64,000 nucleotides of DNA from Phycisphaeraceae bacterium (GCA_028284155.1 JANQSF010000012.1:62001-126000); one strand, 5' to 3'; numbered from the stretch's first letter, positions 1-8,394 are shown. The notes: generated by a model not told the origin, from the sequence alone. Translations and numbers: made by a program.

Positions 1-2
1 AC

Positions 3-215
3 CGCGTGACGTTCGGCTCCGGGCGGGGCGCTTCGCTTGGCGGCGTGACGATCCAGAGCGTGACCGTCGGCGGCGACGACCAACTCGGCTTCGGGCTGTA
101 CGGTCAACTCGATCAGACCACGCCGGCGTCAATCACGCTCGCTTCGGCGGGTTCGACCATCTCGATCACGCTCGACCCGGTTTCGGGCGAGGCGAAGATC
201 GGCCAAATCAACTGA
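3..215 (+). CDS. C-terminal end of a GspH/FimT-like pseudopilin (5' end outside window)
   Basis: An open frame enters from the left edge and stops at TGA 213-215. The last ~70 residues are small, Gly/Ser/Thr-rich and beta-prone, and end in a segment resembling the ITLDPVSGEAKIG-type C-terminal strand of type II secretion/type IV pilus minor pseudopilins. The N-terminal prepilin helix that would prove this lies outside the window. No cysteine or membrane segment is visible in this part. The family assignment is an inference from the tail only. Confidence 0.45.
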   Translation, partial: RVTFGSGRGASLGGVTIQSVTVGGDDQLGFGLYGQLDQTTPASITLASAGSTISITLDPVSGEAKIGQIN

Positions 216-243
216 ATCGCCGTTCATCGGTCGACAAGCCCAC

Positions 244-272
244 TTCAACGCGGCCGTCGCGACCGGTATAAT
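244..272 (+). promoter_or_regulatory. candidate sigma70-type promoter of the protease gene
   Basis: TATAAT at 267-272 is a perfect -10 box. TTCAAC at 244-249 is a weak -35 match at 17-bp spacing. It sits 118 nt before the ATG of the trypsin-like protease gene, so that mRNA would have a leader, unlike many others in this window. Confidence 0.45.
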
Positions 273-390
273 CCAACTACACAGCCTGAACCCGCGACGC
301 GATCGATGCGTCAGACGGGATAGCCGCTGTTGCGTCGTCGCTCTTCCGCGATTCGGATCACTCTTTCGCCGGCCCCTCCGAGGATCTCTC

Positions 391-2118
391 ATGCCGCGCC
401 TCACCACCGCATTGGCTCTGGCCGCCCTGCTCATCCCTTCCGCCGCGCTGCGTGCGCAGGAGGATGTCGGCGCGAAGGTCTATCGCGCGATCCACCCGTC
501 CGTCGCCTCGCTCAAGAGCCTGGAAGGCTCGGGCACAGGCTTCGCCATCAACGACGACGGCCTGATCCTGACCAACGCGCACGTCATGACCTCGCCGCTG
601 CCCTATCAATGCCGAATCGACGTGTATGAAAACGGCAAGACCTGGAGCCAGGTCTTCCGCGAGGTCAAGATGATCGGCATCCACCCCGACCTCGACCTGG
701 CGCTTGTCAAGGTCGACGTCAAGAAGTTGGGCGCCGGCGTCAAGACCAAGCCCGTCCGCCTGGCGCGGGCGAACAACATCGTGCCCGGCGAAACGGTGTT
801 CGCAATCGGCAACCCCGGTGCCGGCGGCGGCAAGTCGTTGGACAAGACGATCACCAACGGCGTGATCAGCGCCACCGCACGTGAGTTGGAAGGCGTGACC
901 TACATCCAGTTCAGCGCACCGGTCAACCCGGGCAATTCCGGCGGGCCGCTGGTGAGCAAGAAGGGTGAGATCCTCGGCGCGGTCACGCTCAAGGGCGGGC
1001 AGGACGGCGTGGGTTACGCGATCCCGCTGACCAAGTTCGACCAGAAAGAATTCGTTGCGCTCAAGGACCGCAAGGTCGATTCGGAGTCAGCCAAGAAGAT
1101 GATCGCGGCCGGCGACCGGCTTGTCGGCATCGCCAATCAACAGGGCGACGCGCGACGCAAGGCGTTCGGGTACTACCAAGCCGCACAGGCCTATCGGCAG
1201 GCCCTGGCCCGCACGCCCGGTGAGCGGTCGCTCTATTTCAAGGTCGGCGGCCTTGAGCGACGCATCGGCCGACACCCCATCGCCGCCGCCTACCTCGTCC
1301 GCGGCCTCGAGCTCGACCCGTGGTTCGGCAAGGACGCGTACGTCGATCTCGGTTTGGCCCTCTCGGCCGCGGGGCGAGCGCAGGACGCCCGCGTCGTGTT
1401 CGACGAGACATTCAGTAAGTTCACCGAAGACACCGACGTGATCGCGATCGACATCGCCAAGGCTTACTACAAGGCCGAGAAGCATTTCGACGCCGCCTAC
1501 CACGCTCGGCTCGCCGCGGCGCTTGGGCCGATCCCGCGACTCAAAGACGAGATGATGCAACTGTTCGACCACTGCCGCGACCGCGTCGACCCGGACCGCG
1601 TCGAAGAGTTGGACGGGCTGACCAAGGACATGGACGCAAGGGTCGCCAAGATGCGCAAGGCCGCGAAGGTCGCCAAGTCGAATAAGACGCCTTACGTCAA
1701 CAAGCCGTTCGAGACGCTTATCACCCGCTACGACCCGCTGCCGGCCAAGGACGGCGACGAACCCAAGAACCTGTGGGGCGACACGACAGACCAGACGGCC
1801 AAGAAAGACGCGCAGGCCGACCCGTTCACCAATCTGGTCCCCGGCGGCACGGCCGTCGCCACGCCGCTCACCCCGACCGTCACACCCAAGCCGCCCGTGA
1901 CGCCGACTGTCACACCCAAGCCGAAGCCCAAGCCCAAGCCGAAGGTCGACCCGATCGCCCGACGGATCGACGAGAAGATCAGCCTTGCCAAGCTGCTTTA
2001 CGTCAACAAGCAGAAAGACAAGGCGATCAACATCCTCGAACAGGTCATCCAGTTCTACCCGGACCACCCGGACACGAAGAAGGCGATCGCGCTGCGCAAG
2101 CAGTATGAGGGGCGTTGA
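391..2118 (+). CDS. secreted trypsin-like serine protease with TPR regions (DegP-type catalytic domain, no PDZ)
   Basis: 575 aa. An N-terminal signal peptide (about residues 1-22, ending LRAQ) directs export. The S1C catalytic domain follows, with the triad visible as His64 in TNAHV, Asp102 in DLDLALVKV and Ser183 in GNSGGPL. In place of the PDZ domains of DegP/HtrA, residues ~225-400 are helical and TPR-like. A Pro/Lys/Thr-rich linker (~490-518) leads to a final helical hairpin with TPR character (~525-575). It is likely a periplasmic or envelope quality-control or processing protease whose TPRs mediate protein contacts. The TATAAT box at 267-272 precedes it, and it is followed closely by the Uma2 gene. 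Confidence 0.85.
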   Translation: MPRLTTALALAALLIPSAALRAQEDVGAKVYRAIHPSVASLKSLEGSGTGFAINDDGLILTNAHVMTSPLPYQCRIDVYENGKTWSQVFREVKMIGIHPDLDLALVKVDVKKLGAGVKTKPVRLARANNIVPGETVFAIGNPGAGGGKSLDKTITNGVISATARELEGVTYIQFSAPVNPGNSGGPLVSKKGEILGAVTLKGGQDGVGYAIPLTKFDQKEFVALKDRKVDSESAKKMIAAGDRLVGIANQQGDARRKAFGYYQAAQAYRQALARTPGERSLYFKVGGLERRIGRHPIAAAYLVRGLELDPWFGKDAYVDLGLALSAAGRAQDARVVFDETFSKFTEDTDVIAIDIAKAYYKAEKHFDAAYHARLAAALGPIPRLKDEMMQLFDHCRDRVDPDRVEELDGLTKDMDARVAKMRKAAKVAKSNKTPYVNKPFETLITRYDPLPAKDGDEPKNLWGDTTDQTAKKDAQADPFTNLVPGGTAVATPLTPTVTPKPPVTPTVTPKPKPKPKPKVDPIARRIDEKISLAKLLYVNKQKDKAINILEQVIQFYPDHPDTKKAIALRKQYEGR

Positions 2119-2141
2119 TCCGCGTCGGCTTGCGCTACAAT
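2115..2141 (+). promoter_or_regulatory. -10 box placing the Uma2 mRNA start at its ATG
   Basis: TACAAT at 2136-2141 is followed by 8 nt (TCCCCGCG) and then ATG 2150. A TTGATC at 2115-2120 could serve as -35 with 15-bp spacing. Transcription would begin at or next to the start codon, giving a leaderless mRNA. Confidence 0.45.
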
Positions 2142-2149
2142 TCCCCGCG

Positions 2150-2701
2150 ATGACAAGGGCCTCGACACGCATGTCGGTCGATGAGTTTTTCGACTATGCC
2201 CAACGGCATGGACGCTGTGAATTGATCAACGGGGAGGTCAGGCACATGTCACCTGCGGGCGGATGGCACGGCGATCTAACGGGCAAACTTCACATTCTGA
2301 TTGGCCAACACGCGCTCGAACGTGGACTAGGCCGCGTCTTTGCGGCCGAAACTGGATTCAGGCTTGACGTTGACGACGAACCGACAGTGCGTGCCCCCGA
2401 CATCGCCTTCATTTCGAAGGAGCGACTCGCGCAGGCCGACAGCCCGGGCTTCATCCCGATCCCTCCCGATCTCGCTGTCGAAACACTCTCACCGAGCGAC
2501 ACCGCCAGCGAAGTCACCGAAAAGGTCCAGTGGTGGCTGGACTACGGCGTCCGCCTCGTCTGGGTGCTCGACCCGGCCAACAAGACGCTGACCGTCCACC
2601 ACCCAAACGGCCGATCGCGCCGTCTCGCGGCTGCTGACACGCTCGATGGCGGCGATGTCCTGCCTGGGTTTGAGTTGCCCTTGCGTCAAATGTTTGAGTG
2701 A
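2150..2701 (+). CDS. Uma2 family protein (DUF820, PD-(D/E)xK-like fold)
   Basis: 183 aa from ATG 2150. The frame is open further upstream into the protease gene, but the Uma2 domain begins MSVDEFFDYAQRHGRCELINGEV, shown here only as its leading part MSVDEFFDYAQRHG, so the internal ATG is preferred. Family hallmarks are RAPDIAFIS, the acidic LAVETLSPSD segment and KVQWWLDYGVRLVWVLDP, which together form the restriction-endonuclease-like core. Uma2 proteins are common in Planctomycetota and Cyanobacteria. The nuclease activity implied by the fold has not been tied to a defined cellular role. Confidence 0.85.
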   Translation: MTRASTRMSVDEFFDYAQRHGRCELINGEVRHMSPAGGWHGDLTGKLHILIGQHALERGLGRVFAAETGFRLDVDDEPTVRAPDIAFISKERLAQADSPGFIPIPPDLAVETLSPSDTASEVTEKVQWWLDYGVRLVWVLDPANKTLTVHHPNGRSRRLAAADTLDGGDVLPGFELPLRQMFE

Positions 2702-2717
2702 GCGCGTCACATTTCAG

Positions 2718-3527
2718 TCACGCATCAACCACGCGGTTGACCAGCCGCCCGATCTTCTCGACCTCCACGACGACTTCGTCGCCCGCCTTGAGCCACACAG
2801 GCGGCTTGCGCGCAAAGCCCACGCCCTGCGGCGTGCCCGTCAGGATCACCGTGCCCGGCTGGAGCGTCGTGTCGCATGAGATGAAAGCGATCAGGTCGGC
2901 GACGGTGAAGATCATGTCACCCGTCGTGTGGTCCTGCATGACGTCGCCGTTCAGCGTCGTGGATAGTCGTAACGCCTGCGGGTCGGCGACTTCGTCGTCG
3001 CCGTCGCCTTGCGTGACGATCGCCGGGCCGAGCGGGCAGAACGTGTCGAAGCTCTTGCCGCGCACCCACTGCCCACCGCCGCCGTGCTTCTGCCAGCGGC
3101 GGGCGCTCACGTCGTTCGCGGCCGTGTAGCCGAGCACATGGTCGAGCGCCCGCTCCTTGGGGATGTCGCGCCCTTCCTTGCCGATCACGACGGCCAGCTC
3201 GCACTCGTAATCGACCTCGTCGCCGCAGACCTTGGGCAGGCGGATCTCGTCGGTCGGCCCGGTCGCGGCGCTGGTCGGCTTCATGAACAGCACGGGGTTC
3301 TCAGGAATCGGCAACCCCGACTCAGCCACGTGCTCCGCGTAATTCGCGCCGACACAGATGATGTTCCGCGGCACGAGCGGGCACAGCCGCTGCGCGACCG
3401 TCGCCGACCGCCCCGTCCAGTTGTGCAGTCCGAACAGGTCACCTTCGAGCGGTTCAGCCGAGTTCTCGTCCAGTTCTCGTCCGACGTGCGTGGCCCCGGT
3501 GTCGTCGACAAATCGAATCAGCCGCAT
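2718..3527 (-). CDS. fumarylacetoacetate hydrolase (FAH) family protein
   Basis: 269 aa, a normal length for the two-domain FAH family. A short N-terminal domain (residues 1-50) precedes the catalytic fold. That fold contains CVGANYAEHVAESG, the metal-binding acidic motif VDYECELAVVIGKEGR, and the C-terminal TGTPQGVGFARKPPVWLKAGD signature. Members hydrolyse or decarboxylate acyl-pyruvates or beta-diketo acids in aromatic degradation or oxaloacetate repair. The substrate cannot be read from sequence. It is divergent from accD, sharing a ~160-nt upstream region. Confidence 0.85.
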   Translation of the reverse strand: MRLIRFVDDTGATHVGRELDENSAEPLEGDLFGLHNWTGRSATVAQRLCPLVPRNIICVGANYAEHVAESGLPIPENPVLFMKPTSAATGPTDEIRLPKVCGDEVDYECELAVVIGKEGRDIPKERALDHVLGYTAANDVSARRWQKHGGGGQWVRGKSFDTFCPLGPAIVTQGDGDDEVADPQALRLSTTLNGDVMQDHTTGDMIFTVADLIAFISCDTTLQPGTVILTGTPQGVGFARKPPVWLKAGDEVVVEVEKIGRLVNRVVDA

Positions 3528-3624
3528 GTTTCGTCTCCGCGTGCGTTGGATTGGGCGGCAAGTGTAAGACGATCAGCCAATCGCCGCACGCCGCCGCTGA
3601 CGTCATGGCCGAGCCGCCATCGGC

Positions 3625-3630
3625 TATAAT
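3625..3630 (+). promoter_or_regulatory. -10 box upstream of accD
   Basis: A perfect TATAAT lies at 3625-3630, 60 nt before the TTG start of accD, in the divergent spacer with the FAH gene. No convincing -35 is seen at 16-18 bp. Confidence 0.4.
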
Positions 3631-3690
3631 CCGCCTCAAACCGCCACGCGGGCACGCCGATCGCCGCCCGCTGAACGTCGAGGCAGACTC

Positions 3691-4608
3691 TTGGCCGACC
3701 CGCAAACCCCGAAAGTCGAAGCCGACGCGCCGCCCGCCAAACCGGCTCAAACGCCGCAGGCCGGTCGGCCCGTCCCGCACGGCAAGTGGCAGGAAGTGGC
3801 TGACACACCCAAGAAAGCCGACGTGCCGGCCGGCATGTGGATGCGCTGCCCGTCCTGCGAGGCAATGGTCTTCCGCAAGCAGGTCGAGCAGAACCTGTGG
3901 GTCTGCCCCGAGTGCGAGTACCACTGGCGGATCGGGGCTGACGCCCGCGTCGCACAGCTCTGCGACCCCGACAGCTTCGAGCCGATGTGGACCGACCTGA
4001 AGCCGACCGACGCACTCGGCTTCGTCGACATGCAGCCTTACAAAGAGCGGCTCGAAGCGCAACACAAGAAGACGGGCGAACACGACGCGGCCATGTGCGG
4101 CGTCGGTTTCATCAAGGGTCGGCGGGCCGTGCTCGCCTGTCTCGACAGCCGATTCATGATGGGCTCGATGGGCTACATCGTCGGCGAAAAACTGACCCGC
4201 TCGATCGAACTCGCCACCGCGCAGGACCTGCCGCTGATCATCGTCTCCTGCTCAGGCGGCGCGCGGATGCAGGAGAGCTCGATCAGTCTCATGCAGATGG
4301 CTAAGACCTCGGCCGCGCTGGCCGCGCTCGACGACGCGGGCGGCCTGTTCATCAGCGTCCTGACCGACCCGACCACCGGCGGCGTCACCGCGTCGTTCGC
4401 CATGCTCGGCGACGTCATCATCGCCGAGCCGAAGGCGCTGATCGGCTTCGCCGGCCCGCGCGTCATCGCCAACACCGTCCGCCAGGAACTGCCCGAAGGC
4501 TTCCAGCGCAGCGAACACCTGCTCGAAAAAGGTTTCGTCGACCGCGTCGTCCACCGCCACGACCTGCGTCGCGAGATCGGCCGACTGATCGACTACGCGG
4601 GCAAGTGA
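3691..4608 (+). CDS. accD: acetyl-CoA carboxylase carboxyltransferase subunit beta
   Basis: 305 aa reading from a TTG. It catalyses, with AccA, transfer of CO2 from carboxybiotin to acetyl-CoA, the first step of fatty-acid synthesis in the cytoplasm. The N-terminal zinc ribbon is intact (Cys53, Cys56, Cys72, Cys75 in CPSC...CPEC). The crotonase-like core shows [19 protein letters not shown] and [11 protein letters not shown], which form the acyl-CoA/oxyanion region. The first ~45 residues are Pro/Ala-rich and unusual for AccD, so the true start could be slightly downstream, for example the GTG near 3799. No accA is adjacent. Confidence 0.95.
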   Translation: MADPQTPKVEADAPPAKPAQTPQAGRPVPHGKWQEVADTPKKADVPAGMWMRCPSCEAMVFRKQVEQNLWVCPECEYHWRIGADARVAQLCDPDSFEPMWTDLKPTDALGFVDMQPYKERLEAQHKKTGEHDAAMCGVGFIKGRRAVLACLDSRFMMGSMGYIVGEKLTRSIELATAQDLPLIIVSCSGGARMQESSISLMQMAKTSAALAALDDAGGLFISVLTDPTTGGVTASFAMLGDVIIAEPKALIGFAGPRVIANTVRQELPEGFQRSEHLLEKGFVDRVVHRHDLRREIGRLIDYAGK

Positions 4609-4613
4609 GCCCA

Positions 4614-4634
4614 CCGCCGCTTGCGGCTTAGCGC
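4614..4634 (+). repeat. REP-like element, GCCGCTTGCGGCTTAGCGC family
   Basis: A ~20-bp imperfect palindrome (GCCGC-TT-GCGGC core followed by TTAGCGC) directly after the accD stop codon. Related copies are at 8491-8510 and 9901-9920 (inverted) and at 13732-13752 (inside a gene). Confidence 0.6.
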
Positions 4635-4644
4635 GATTGATCGC

Positions 4645-5340
4645 TCACATCACCAACCCATCCAACGACCCCAACCCCAACGGCTCGCGCATCCAGAACG
4701 GCTCCGCGTACGCCGTGCGGATTCGGCTGCCCATGTAGCCGTTGAACTGCTTCAACCAATCGACGATCTTCCGATTGGCCTCGGGCACGACGAACTGCGA
4801 CTCGTAAGCCAAGATCGACGCGACCTTCGTATCAATCTGTTCGCTGATGTCGATGCAGAAGCTCGGCTGCGCGACGTGCCGCAGGTGCGTGCAGTAGTAG
4901 TAGATCAACCACTTCGGGTAGATCGGCTCACCCGGAATGTCGGTTTTCGTGAGCTTGGCGTCGAAGCGCGCGTCCTCCACGATGCGCGTCGTTGCGCGGT
5001 GGTCGGGGTGCGCGTCTTCCGGGAACGGCAGGAAAACGATCTGGGCCCGGTGCTCGCGGATCACGCCCGCGACCTGGTGCCTCGCCTCGACCGTGTGCTG
5101 CACTTCGCGGTTGGGCAGGCCGAGCAGGCGACGTTGCACGCCAAGGATCTTTGCCGCCTCCGTCCACTCGCGTTCGCGGATTTCCGGTGAGCCATGCGGC
5201 GTCGGCTCGCCGTTGGTCATGTCCAGCAGCAGCACGTCGTGCCCCTGCTGAGCGAGCCGGGCGATCGTCCCGCCCATGCCCAGTTCCTGATCGTCCGGGT
5301 GAGGTCCGACGACGAGGATGTTCAGTGGTCGGTTGTTCAT
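4645..5340 (-). CDS. PIG-L/LmbE family deacetylase, BshB1-like
   Basis: 231 aa from ATG 5340. The open frame continues upstream only through an octamer tandem repeat, so that extension is rejected. The zinc site of the PIG-L family is clear: GPHPDDQELGMGG near residue 14 and DAHPDHRATTRIV in the middle. The length and the EREWTEAAKILGVQRRLLGLPNREV segment resemble bacillithiol BshB1 (GlcNAc-malate deacetylase), but no bshA or bshC is in the window. The neighbouring GT4 does not look like BshA. A de-N-acetylase acting on an amino sugar is therefore secure; the bacillithiol role is only possible. Confidence 0.8.
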   Translation of the reverse strand: MNNRPLNILVVGPHPDDQELGMGGTIARLAQQGHDVLLLDMTNGEPTPHGSPEIREREWTEAAKILGVQRRLLGLPNREVQHTVEARHQVAGVIREHRAQIVFLPFPEDAHPDHRATTRIVEDARFDAKLTKTDIPGEPIYPKWLIYYYCTHLRHVAQPSFCIDISEQIDTKVASILAYESQFVVPEANRKIVDWLKQFNGYMGSRIRTAYAEPFWMREPLGLGSLDGLVM

Positions 5341-5360
5341 CGATTCGTCCAGGGGAAAAG

Positions 5361-5416
5361 GCACGTAGGCACGGAGGCACGGAGGCACGGAGGCACGGAG
5401 GCACGAAGGCACGGAG
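5361..5416. repeat. octamer tandem repeat, seven copies of GCACGGAG
   Basis: Seven head-to-tail 8-bp units, five exact and two with one change (GCACGTAG, GCACGAAG), lie just upstream of the deacetylase start. The lack of unique spacers rules out a CRISPR. In the deacetylase frame it would add a translated repeat (CLRASVPP-like), which argues against that longer start. Confidence 0.8.
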
Positions 5417-5432
5417 GGTCGTGTCCGGACGC

Positions 5433-5458
5433 CTGTTTAGCGGTCGGCCCGCAGGGCC
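5433..5458. repeat. single arm of the GTTTAGCGG element family
   Basis: CTGTTTAGCGGTCGGCCCGC followed by AGGGCC matches one arm of the long hairpin at 47785-47879 and the partial copy at 51171-51200. No opposite arm is seen nearby. Confidence 0.55.
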
Positions 5459-5490
5459 ACATTCCGCCGTGTGCTCATCGCGCGCTCACG

Positions 5491-6642
5491 TCACTCAAGC
5501 ACGTCACGATACACCGCTTCGATGCCGTCCACCATGACACGGTGACTGAACCGCTCGACGACATGAGCCCGACCGCGCTCGACCATGTTTCGCGTCGCGA
5601 CCGGGTCGTCGAGCAACGACACGACGGCGTCGCGCATCGCCTGCCGGTCGCCCATCGGCACGAGTCTTCCGGTATGGCCGTCGATGCAGATCGCGCCGAT
5701 CCCGCCCACGTCGTACGCCGCGATGGCGCAGCCGGCGACCAGCACTTCCGCCAACACGCGGCTTTGCCCTTCCTGATACGACGGCAGCACGACGACATCC
5801 ATCGCGTGCATCGCTCGGGCAGTGCGATCCGGCGACAGCAGCCCCGTGAGTGTGACCACGTCGGTTAGCCCCTCGTCAGCCACACGTTGCTCGACCTGCT
5901 TGCGATGCCAGCCGTCACCGACGAATAGGACACGCACCCCCGGAAAGGTCGACTGAAGTGCTGGGACAATGTCCAACAGGTCGTTATGCCCTTTTAGCGG
6001 GTCGAACCGCGCGACCATGCCGACGACCTGCGCGTCGCCGGGCAACCCGAACTCGACCTTCGCCTGCTGCCGTGTCAGGTCGGGCAACTCGAAACGCGAC
6101 ACGTCGATCCCGCTGGGCACGACGCTGAACCGCTCGGGTCGGCCGATACCGCGTTCGGTGAATGCGTCGCACATCGCTTGCGTGATGCCGATCATCCGGT
6201 GACATCGCCGCGCGGCCCAGCGTTCTGCTTTGACATACAGGTTTCGAATCAGGGCCGACTGACGCTCATGGAACGGCAGGCCGTGGACGGTGTGCACGAC
6301 GGCCGGCACGCGACGCGACCAGGCCGCGGCTCGGCCGACGATGCCCGCCTTGCTCGAATGCGTGTGCACGACATCGGGTTTGACGCGCTCGATCAGCTTC
6401 GCCAGCGCCCGCTTGGCCAGCAGATCGCGCACCGGCGACACGGCCCGCCGCAACGATCGCACCTCGTGCAACGTCGCCCCGCTTCCGCGCGCCTCGTCCA
6501 GCAACGACCCCTCCGGGCCGTAGATCGGCCCGAACGCCAGGTGCACGTCATGCCCCGCTTCGACCTGCGCGGCGCAGGTCATCACGGTGTTCTGCTGCGC
6601 GCCGCCGAGGATCAGTCGCGTGATGATGTGGAGGATGGTCAT
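5491..6642 (-). CDS. glycosyltransferase family 4 (GT-B fold)
   Basis: 383 aa from ATG 6642. Translation upstream of this ATG runs through an AT-richer repeat arm and is rejected. The N-terminal acceptor domain begins MTILHIITRLILGGAQQNT, the glycine-rich start typical of GT4. The donor domain contains FSVVPSGIDVSRF, VGMVARFDPLKGHNDLLDIV and the EX7E motif region in PSYQEGQSRVLAEVLVAG, which binds the nucleotide sugar. It is likely cytoplasmic, adding a sugar to a lipid or polysaccharide acceptor. It lies co-directional with the PIG-L deacetylase, and the two could act in succession on a GlcNAc-containing glycan; this is inference. Confidence 0.85.
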   Translation of the reverse strand: MTILHIITRLILGGAQQNTVMTCAAQVEAGHDVHLAFGPIYGPEGSLLDEARGSGATLHEVRSLRRAVSPVRDLLAKRALAKLIERVKPDVVHTHSSKAGIVGRAAAWSRRVPAVVHTVHGLPFHERQSALIRNLYVKAERWAARRCHRMIGITQAMCDAFTERGIGRPERFSVVPSGIDVSRFELPDLTRQQAKVEFGLPGDAQVVGMVARFDPLKGHNDLLDIVPALQSTFPGVRVLFVGDGWHRKQVEQRVADEGLTDVVTLTGLLSPDRTARAMHAMDVVVLPSYQEGQSRVLAEVLVAGCAIAAYDVGGIGAICIDGHTGRLVPMGDRQAMRDAVVSLLDDPVATRNMVERGRAHVVERFSHRVMVDGIEAVYRDVLE

Positions 6643-6643
6643 G

Positions 6644-6743
6644 GATTTGCGATTGTCGATTGCCGATTTCCGATTTGCTTCGCGCCGAAACCCGATCAAC
6701 AGTCCAAACCAAATCGAGAATCGGCAATCGCAAATCGGCAATG
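6644..6743. repeat. inverted repeat built from GATTGTCGATTGCCGATTT-type words
   Basis: The left arm (~6650-6678) consists of degenerate direct words (GATTGTCGATTGCCGATTTCC). The right arm (~6710-6743) carries the complement (AAATCGAGAATCGGCAATCG). It fills the gap between truA and the GT4 and could act as a terminator-like fold for truA, although there is no U tract. Confidence 0.65.
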
Positions 6744-6744
6744 C

Positions 6745-7542
6745 TCAATACTTGATCCACTCGAGGCACAGCCCTTGCGGCGGCATCGTTGGACCCGCGA
6801 GTCGGCGGTCCTGCGTCGCAATGACCTGGTCAACCTGCTCCGGTTCGTATCGGCCGCGCCCGACCTCGTAGAGTGTGCCGGCGATGATGCGGACCATGTT
6901 GTAAAGAAACCCGTCGCCCTCGACGACGATGTGCACCTCGGGGTCGTCGCCGGGCGGACGTTCGACGTCGCATCGGAAGACGGTGCGCACCGTCGTCTCT
7001 CGGCCGTGGTTGGCTGAGGCGAACCCTTCGAAGTCGTGCGTGCCAACGATCCGCCGGGCGGCGTCGGCCATGCGGTCAATCTCCATCGGCTCCCAACAAT
7101 GCCAGACCGCGTGACGCTTGGTCAGCGGGCGGTGGTCGCTGCACCACATGCGATAGCGGTATTGCTTGTGCTTGGCGTCGCTGATGGCGTCGAATGTCGG
7201 GGGCGCCTCGGCCGCGTCGACCACCTCGACGTCTTCAGGCAACTTGCTCGAAATAGCCTTGGCCAGTCGTTCGACGGGCACGGGCGACGCCGCGTCGAAG
7301 TGCGCGACCTGACCGCGCGCGTGGACACCCGAATCCGTCCGACTCGCGCCGACCAGTTTGATCGGCTGGCGGAGCAACTCACACAGCCGTCGCTCGACGA
7401 CGCCCGCCACGGTGCGCAGCGGCGGGCCGTCGGGCGGCAACTGCTTCTGCCAGCCGTGAAAATCCGTGCCGTCGTACGCCACAGTGAGTCGGTACCGCTG
7501 CATGACCGGCGTCGGCTTGTCGGCATCCGGTGAGTCGGACAT
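6745..7542 (-). CDS. truA: tRNA pseudouridine(38-40) synthase
   Basis: 265 aa, a standard TruA length. The N-terminal RLTVAYDGTDFHGWQKQ motif and the catalytic aspartate Asp70 in GASRTDSGVHARGQVAHF are intact, as is the C-terminal GDGFLYNMVRIIAGTL motif. It isomerises uridines 38-40 of the tRNA anticodon stem-loop. A TAAACT box ends 6 nt before the ATG, so the mRNA may be leaderless. Confidence 0.95.
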   Translation of the reverse strand: MSDSPDADKPTPVMQRYRLTVAYDGTDFHGWQKQLPPDGPPLRTVAGVVERRLCELLRQPIKLVGASRTDSGVHARGQVAHFDAASPVPVERLAKAISSKLPEDVEVVDAAEAPPTFDAISDAKHKQYRYRMWCSDHRPLTKRHAVWHCWEPMEIDRMADAARRIVGTHDFEGFASANHGRETTVRTVFRCDVERPPGDDPEVHIVVEGDGFLYNMVRIIAGTLYEVGRGRYEPEQVDQVIATQDRRLAGPTMPPQGLCLEWIKY

Positions 7543-7548
7543 GCCGCA

Positions 7549-7554
7549 AGTTTA
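7549..7554 (-). promoter_or_regulatory. -10 box immediately upstream of truA
   Basis: On the minus strand TAAACT is separated by 6 nt (TGCGGC) from the truA ATG, the same geometry as at dtd, cpaF, hflX and others in the window. Confidence 0.4.
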
Positions 7555-7594
7555 AGGCCGACGTGGGTTGTGCGTGGCGTGATGGGATCGGATT

Positions 7595-7866
7595 GAACCA
7601 CCGAGGACACCGAGAGCACTGAGGGGAGGAGAATGGATTCGTTGTCGATTGGGTGGCTGTGAATAAGCGAAGCGTTTCACGGAATCGGACGGTCGGCTCC
7701 GTGAAACGCTTCGCTTATTCACAGCCACCCAGCACAGCCAACCCGGAGTAATCGCGGATCACGCGGATAGCGCAGATAAGAACATTCCATCCTCATCTCA
7801 TCCGTGTGATCCACGTCATCCGCGGTCACTCCTTCTTCTCTGTGTCCTCGGTGACCTCGGTGGTTC
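7595..7866. repeat. nested inverted-repeat array between truA and flavin reductase genes
   Basis: This 348-nt gene-free spacer (7543-7890) is almost all repeat. The outer arms are GAACCACCGAGGACACCGAG at 7595 and its near-complement ending at 7866 (GTGTCCTCGG...GTGGTTC). Inside lie a perfect 33-bp stem hairpin (7651-7683 with 7698-7730, 14-nt loop) and a second degenerate pair of CGCGGATCACGCGGATA-type arms (7748-7780 with 7797-7829). The hairpin recurs at 49589-49657 and 55299-55374. Both flanking genes are on the minus strand. Confidence 0.85.
7651..7730. repeat. perfect 33-bp-stem hairpin, GTGAAACGCTTCGC family, copy 1
   Basis: Arm GGGTGGCTGTGAATAAGCGA continuing AGCGTTTCACGGA (7651-7683) is exactly complementary to 7698-7730, with the loop ATCGGACGGTCGGC. 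There is no poly-T after either arm, so it is not a canonical intrinsic terminator. Confidence 0.9.
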
Positions 7867-7890
7867 ATCCGAATTCACCGGGGCGATCAA

Positions 7891-8394
7891 TCAATACGTA
7901 AACCCGTTCTCGCGCAGGTGCACTTGCGGCTCGCCGGTGTTGAATCCGCCGCCGACGACGCGGGCGATGAACAGGTCGTGGTCGCCTTCGATGTCCAGGT
8001 GGGTCGTCATTTGGCATTCGAGGTAGCACATCGCGTCAGCCAAAACAGGCACGCCGGTCACCGTGTCCTCGACGAGGTCGAACCCGAGGAACGGGTCTTC
8101 ACCGGGCGGATTCTTTGACGCGAACTTGCGCAGGATAACCTTGTCCTTCTTGCTCAGTTGGCAAAGGCCGAACTGGTGTGAGTCGCTGATCAGGGGCATG
8201 ATCGGCCGACCCTTGCCCAGCGCCACGCTGACCATCGGCGGCTCAAACGACGACTGCTGGACCCAGCTCGCGAGCATGCCAGCCCGGCGGTCTTCGTACG
8301 CGGCCGTCATGATGAACAGCCCCTGCGGGATCCGCCCAAGCGCCCGCCCCACCGGCTCGTGCAGTTCGTCGGTCAGGGAGTTGGGGTCACTCAT
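7891..8394 (-). CDS. flavin reductase family protein (FMN-binding split barrel)
   Basis: 167 aa. The fold is seen in ALGRIPQGLFIMTAAYEDRR, MLASWVQQSSFEPPMVSVAL and the loop LISDSHQFGLCQLS, which contact the flavin phosphate and isoalloxazine in DIM6/NTAB proteins. The C-terminus DHDLFIARVVGGG is the conserved closing strand. The usual role is NAD(P)H-dependent FMN reduction supplying an oxygenase or diflavin partner, and no partner is adjacent. Start ATG 8394; no clear ribosome site. Confidence 0.85.
   Translation of the reverse strand: MSDPNSLTDELHEPVGRALGRIPQGLFIMTAAYEDRRAGMLASWVQQSSFEPPMVSVALGKGRPIMPLISDSHQFGLCQLSKKDKVILRKFASKNPPGEDPFLGFDLVEDTVTGVPVLADAMCYLECQMTTHLDIEGDHDLFIARVVGGGFNTGEPQVHLRENGFTY

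Noticed and set aside
5361..5416. Possible short CRISPR array from the regular 8-bp repeats
   Set aside because: The units are contiguous with no spacers, and no cas gene is present anywhere in the window.
7595..7866. Reading the long inverted repeats as insertion sequences
   Set aside because: No transposase frame lies within or beside any of them and no target-site duplications could be recognised.
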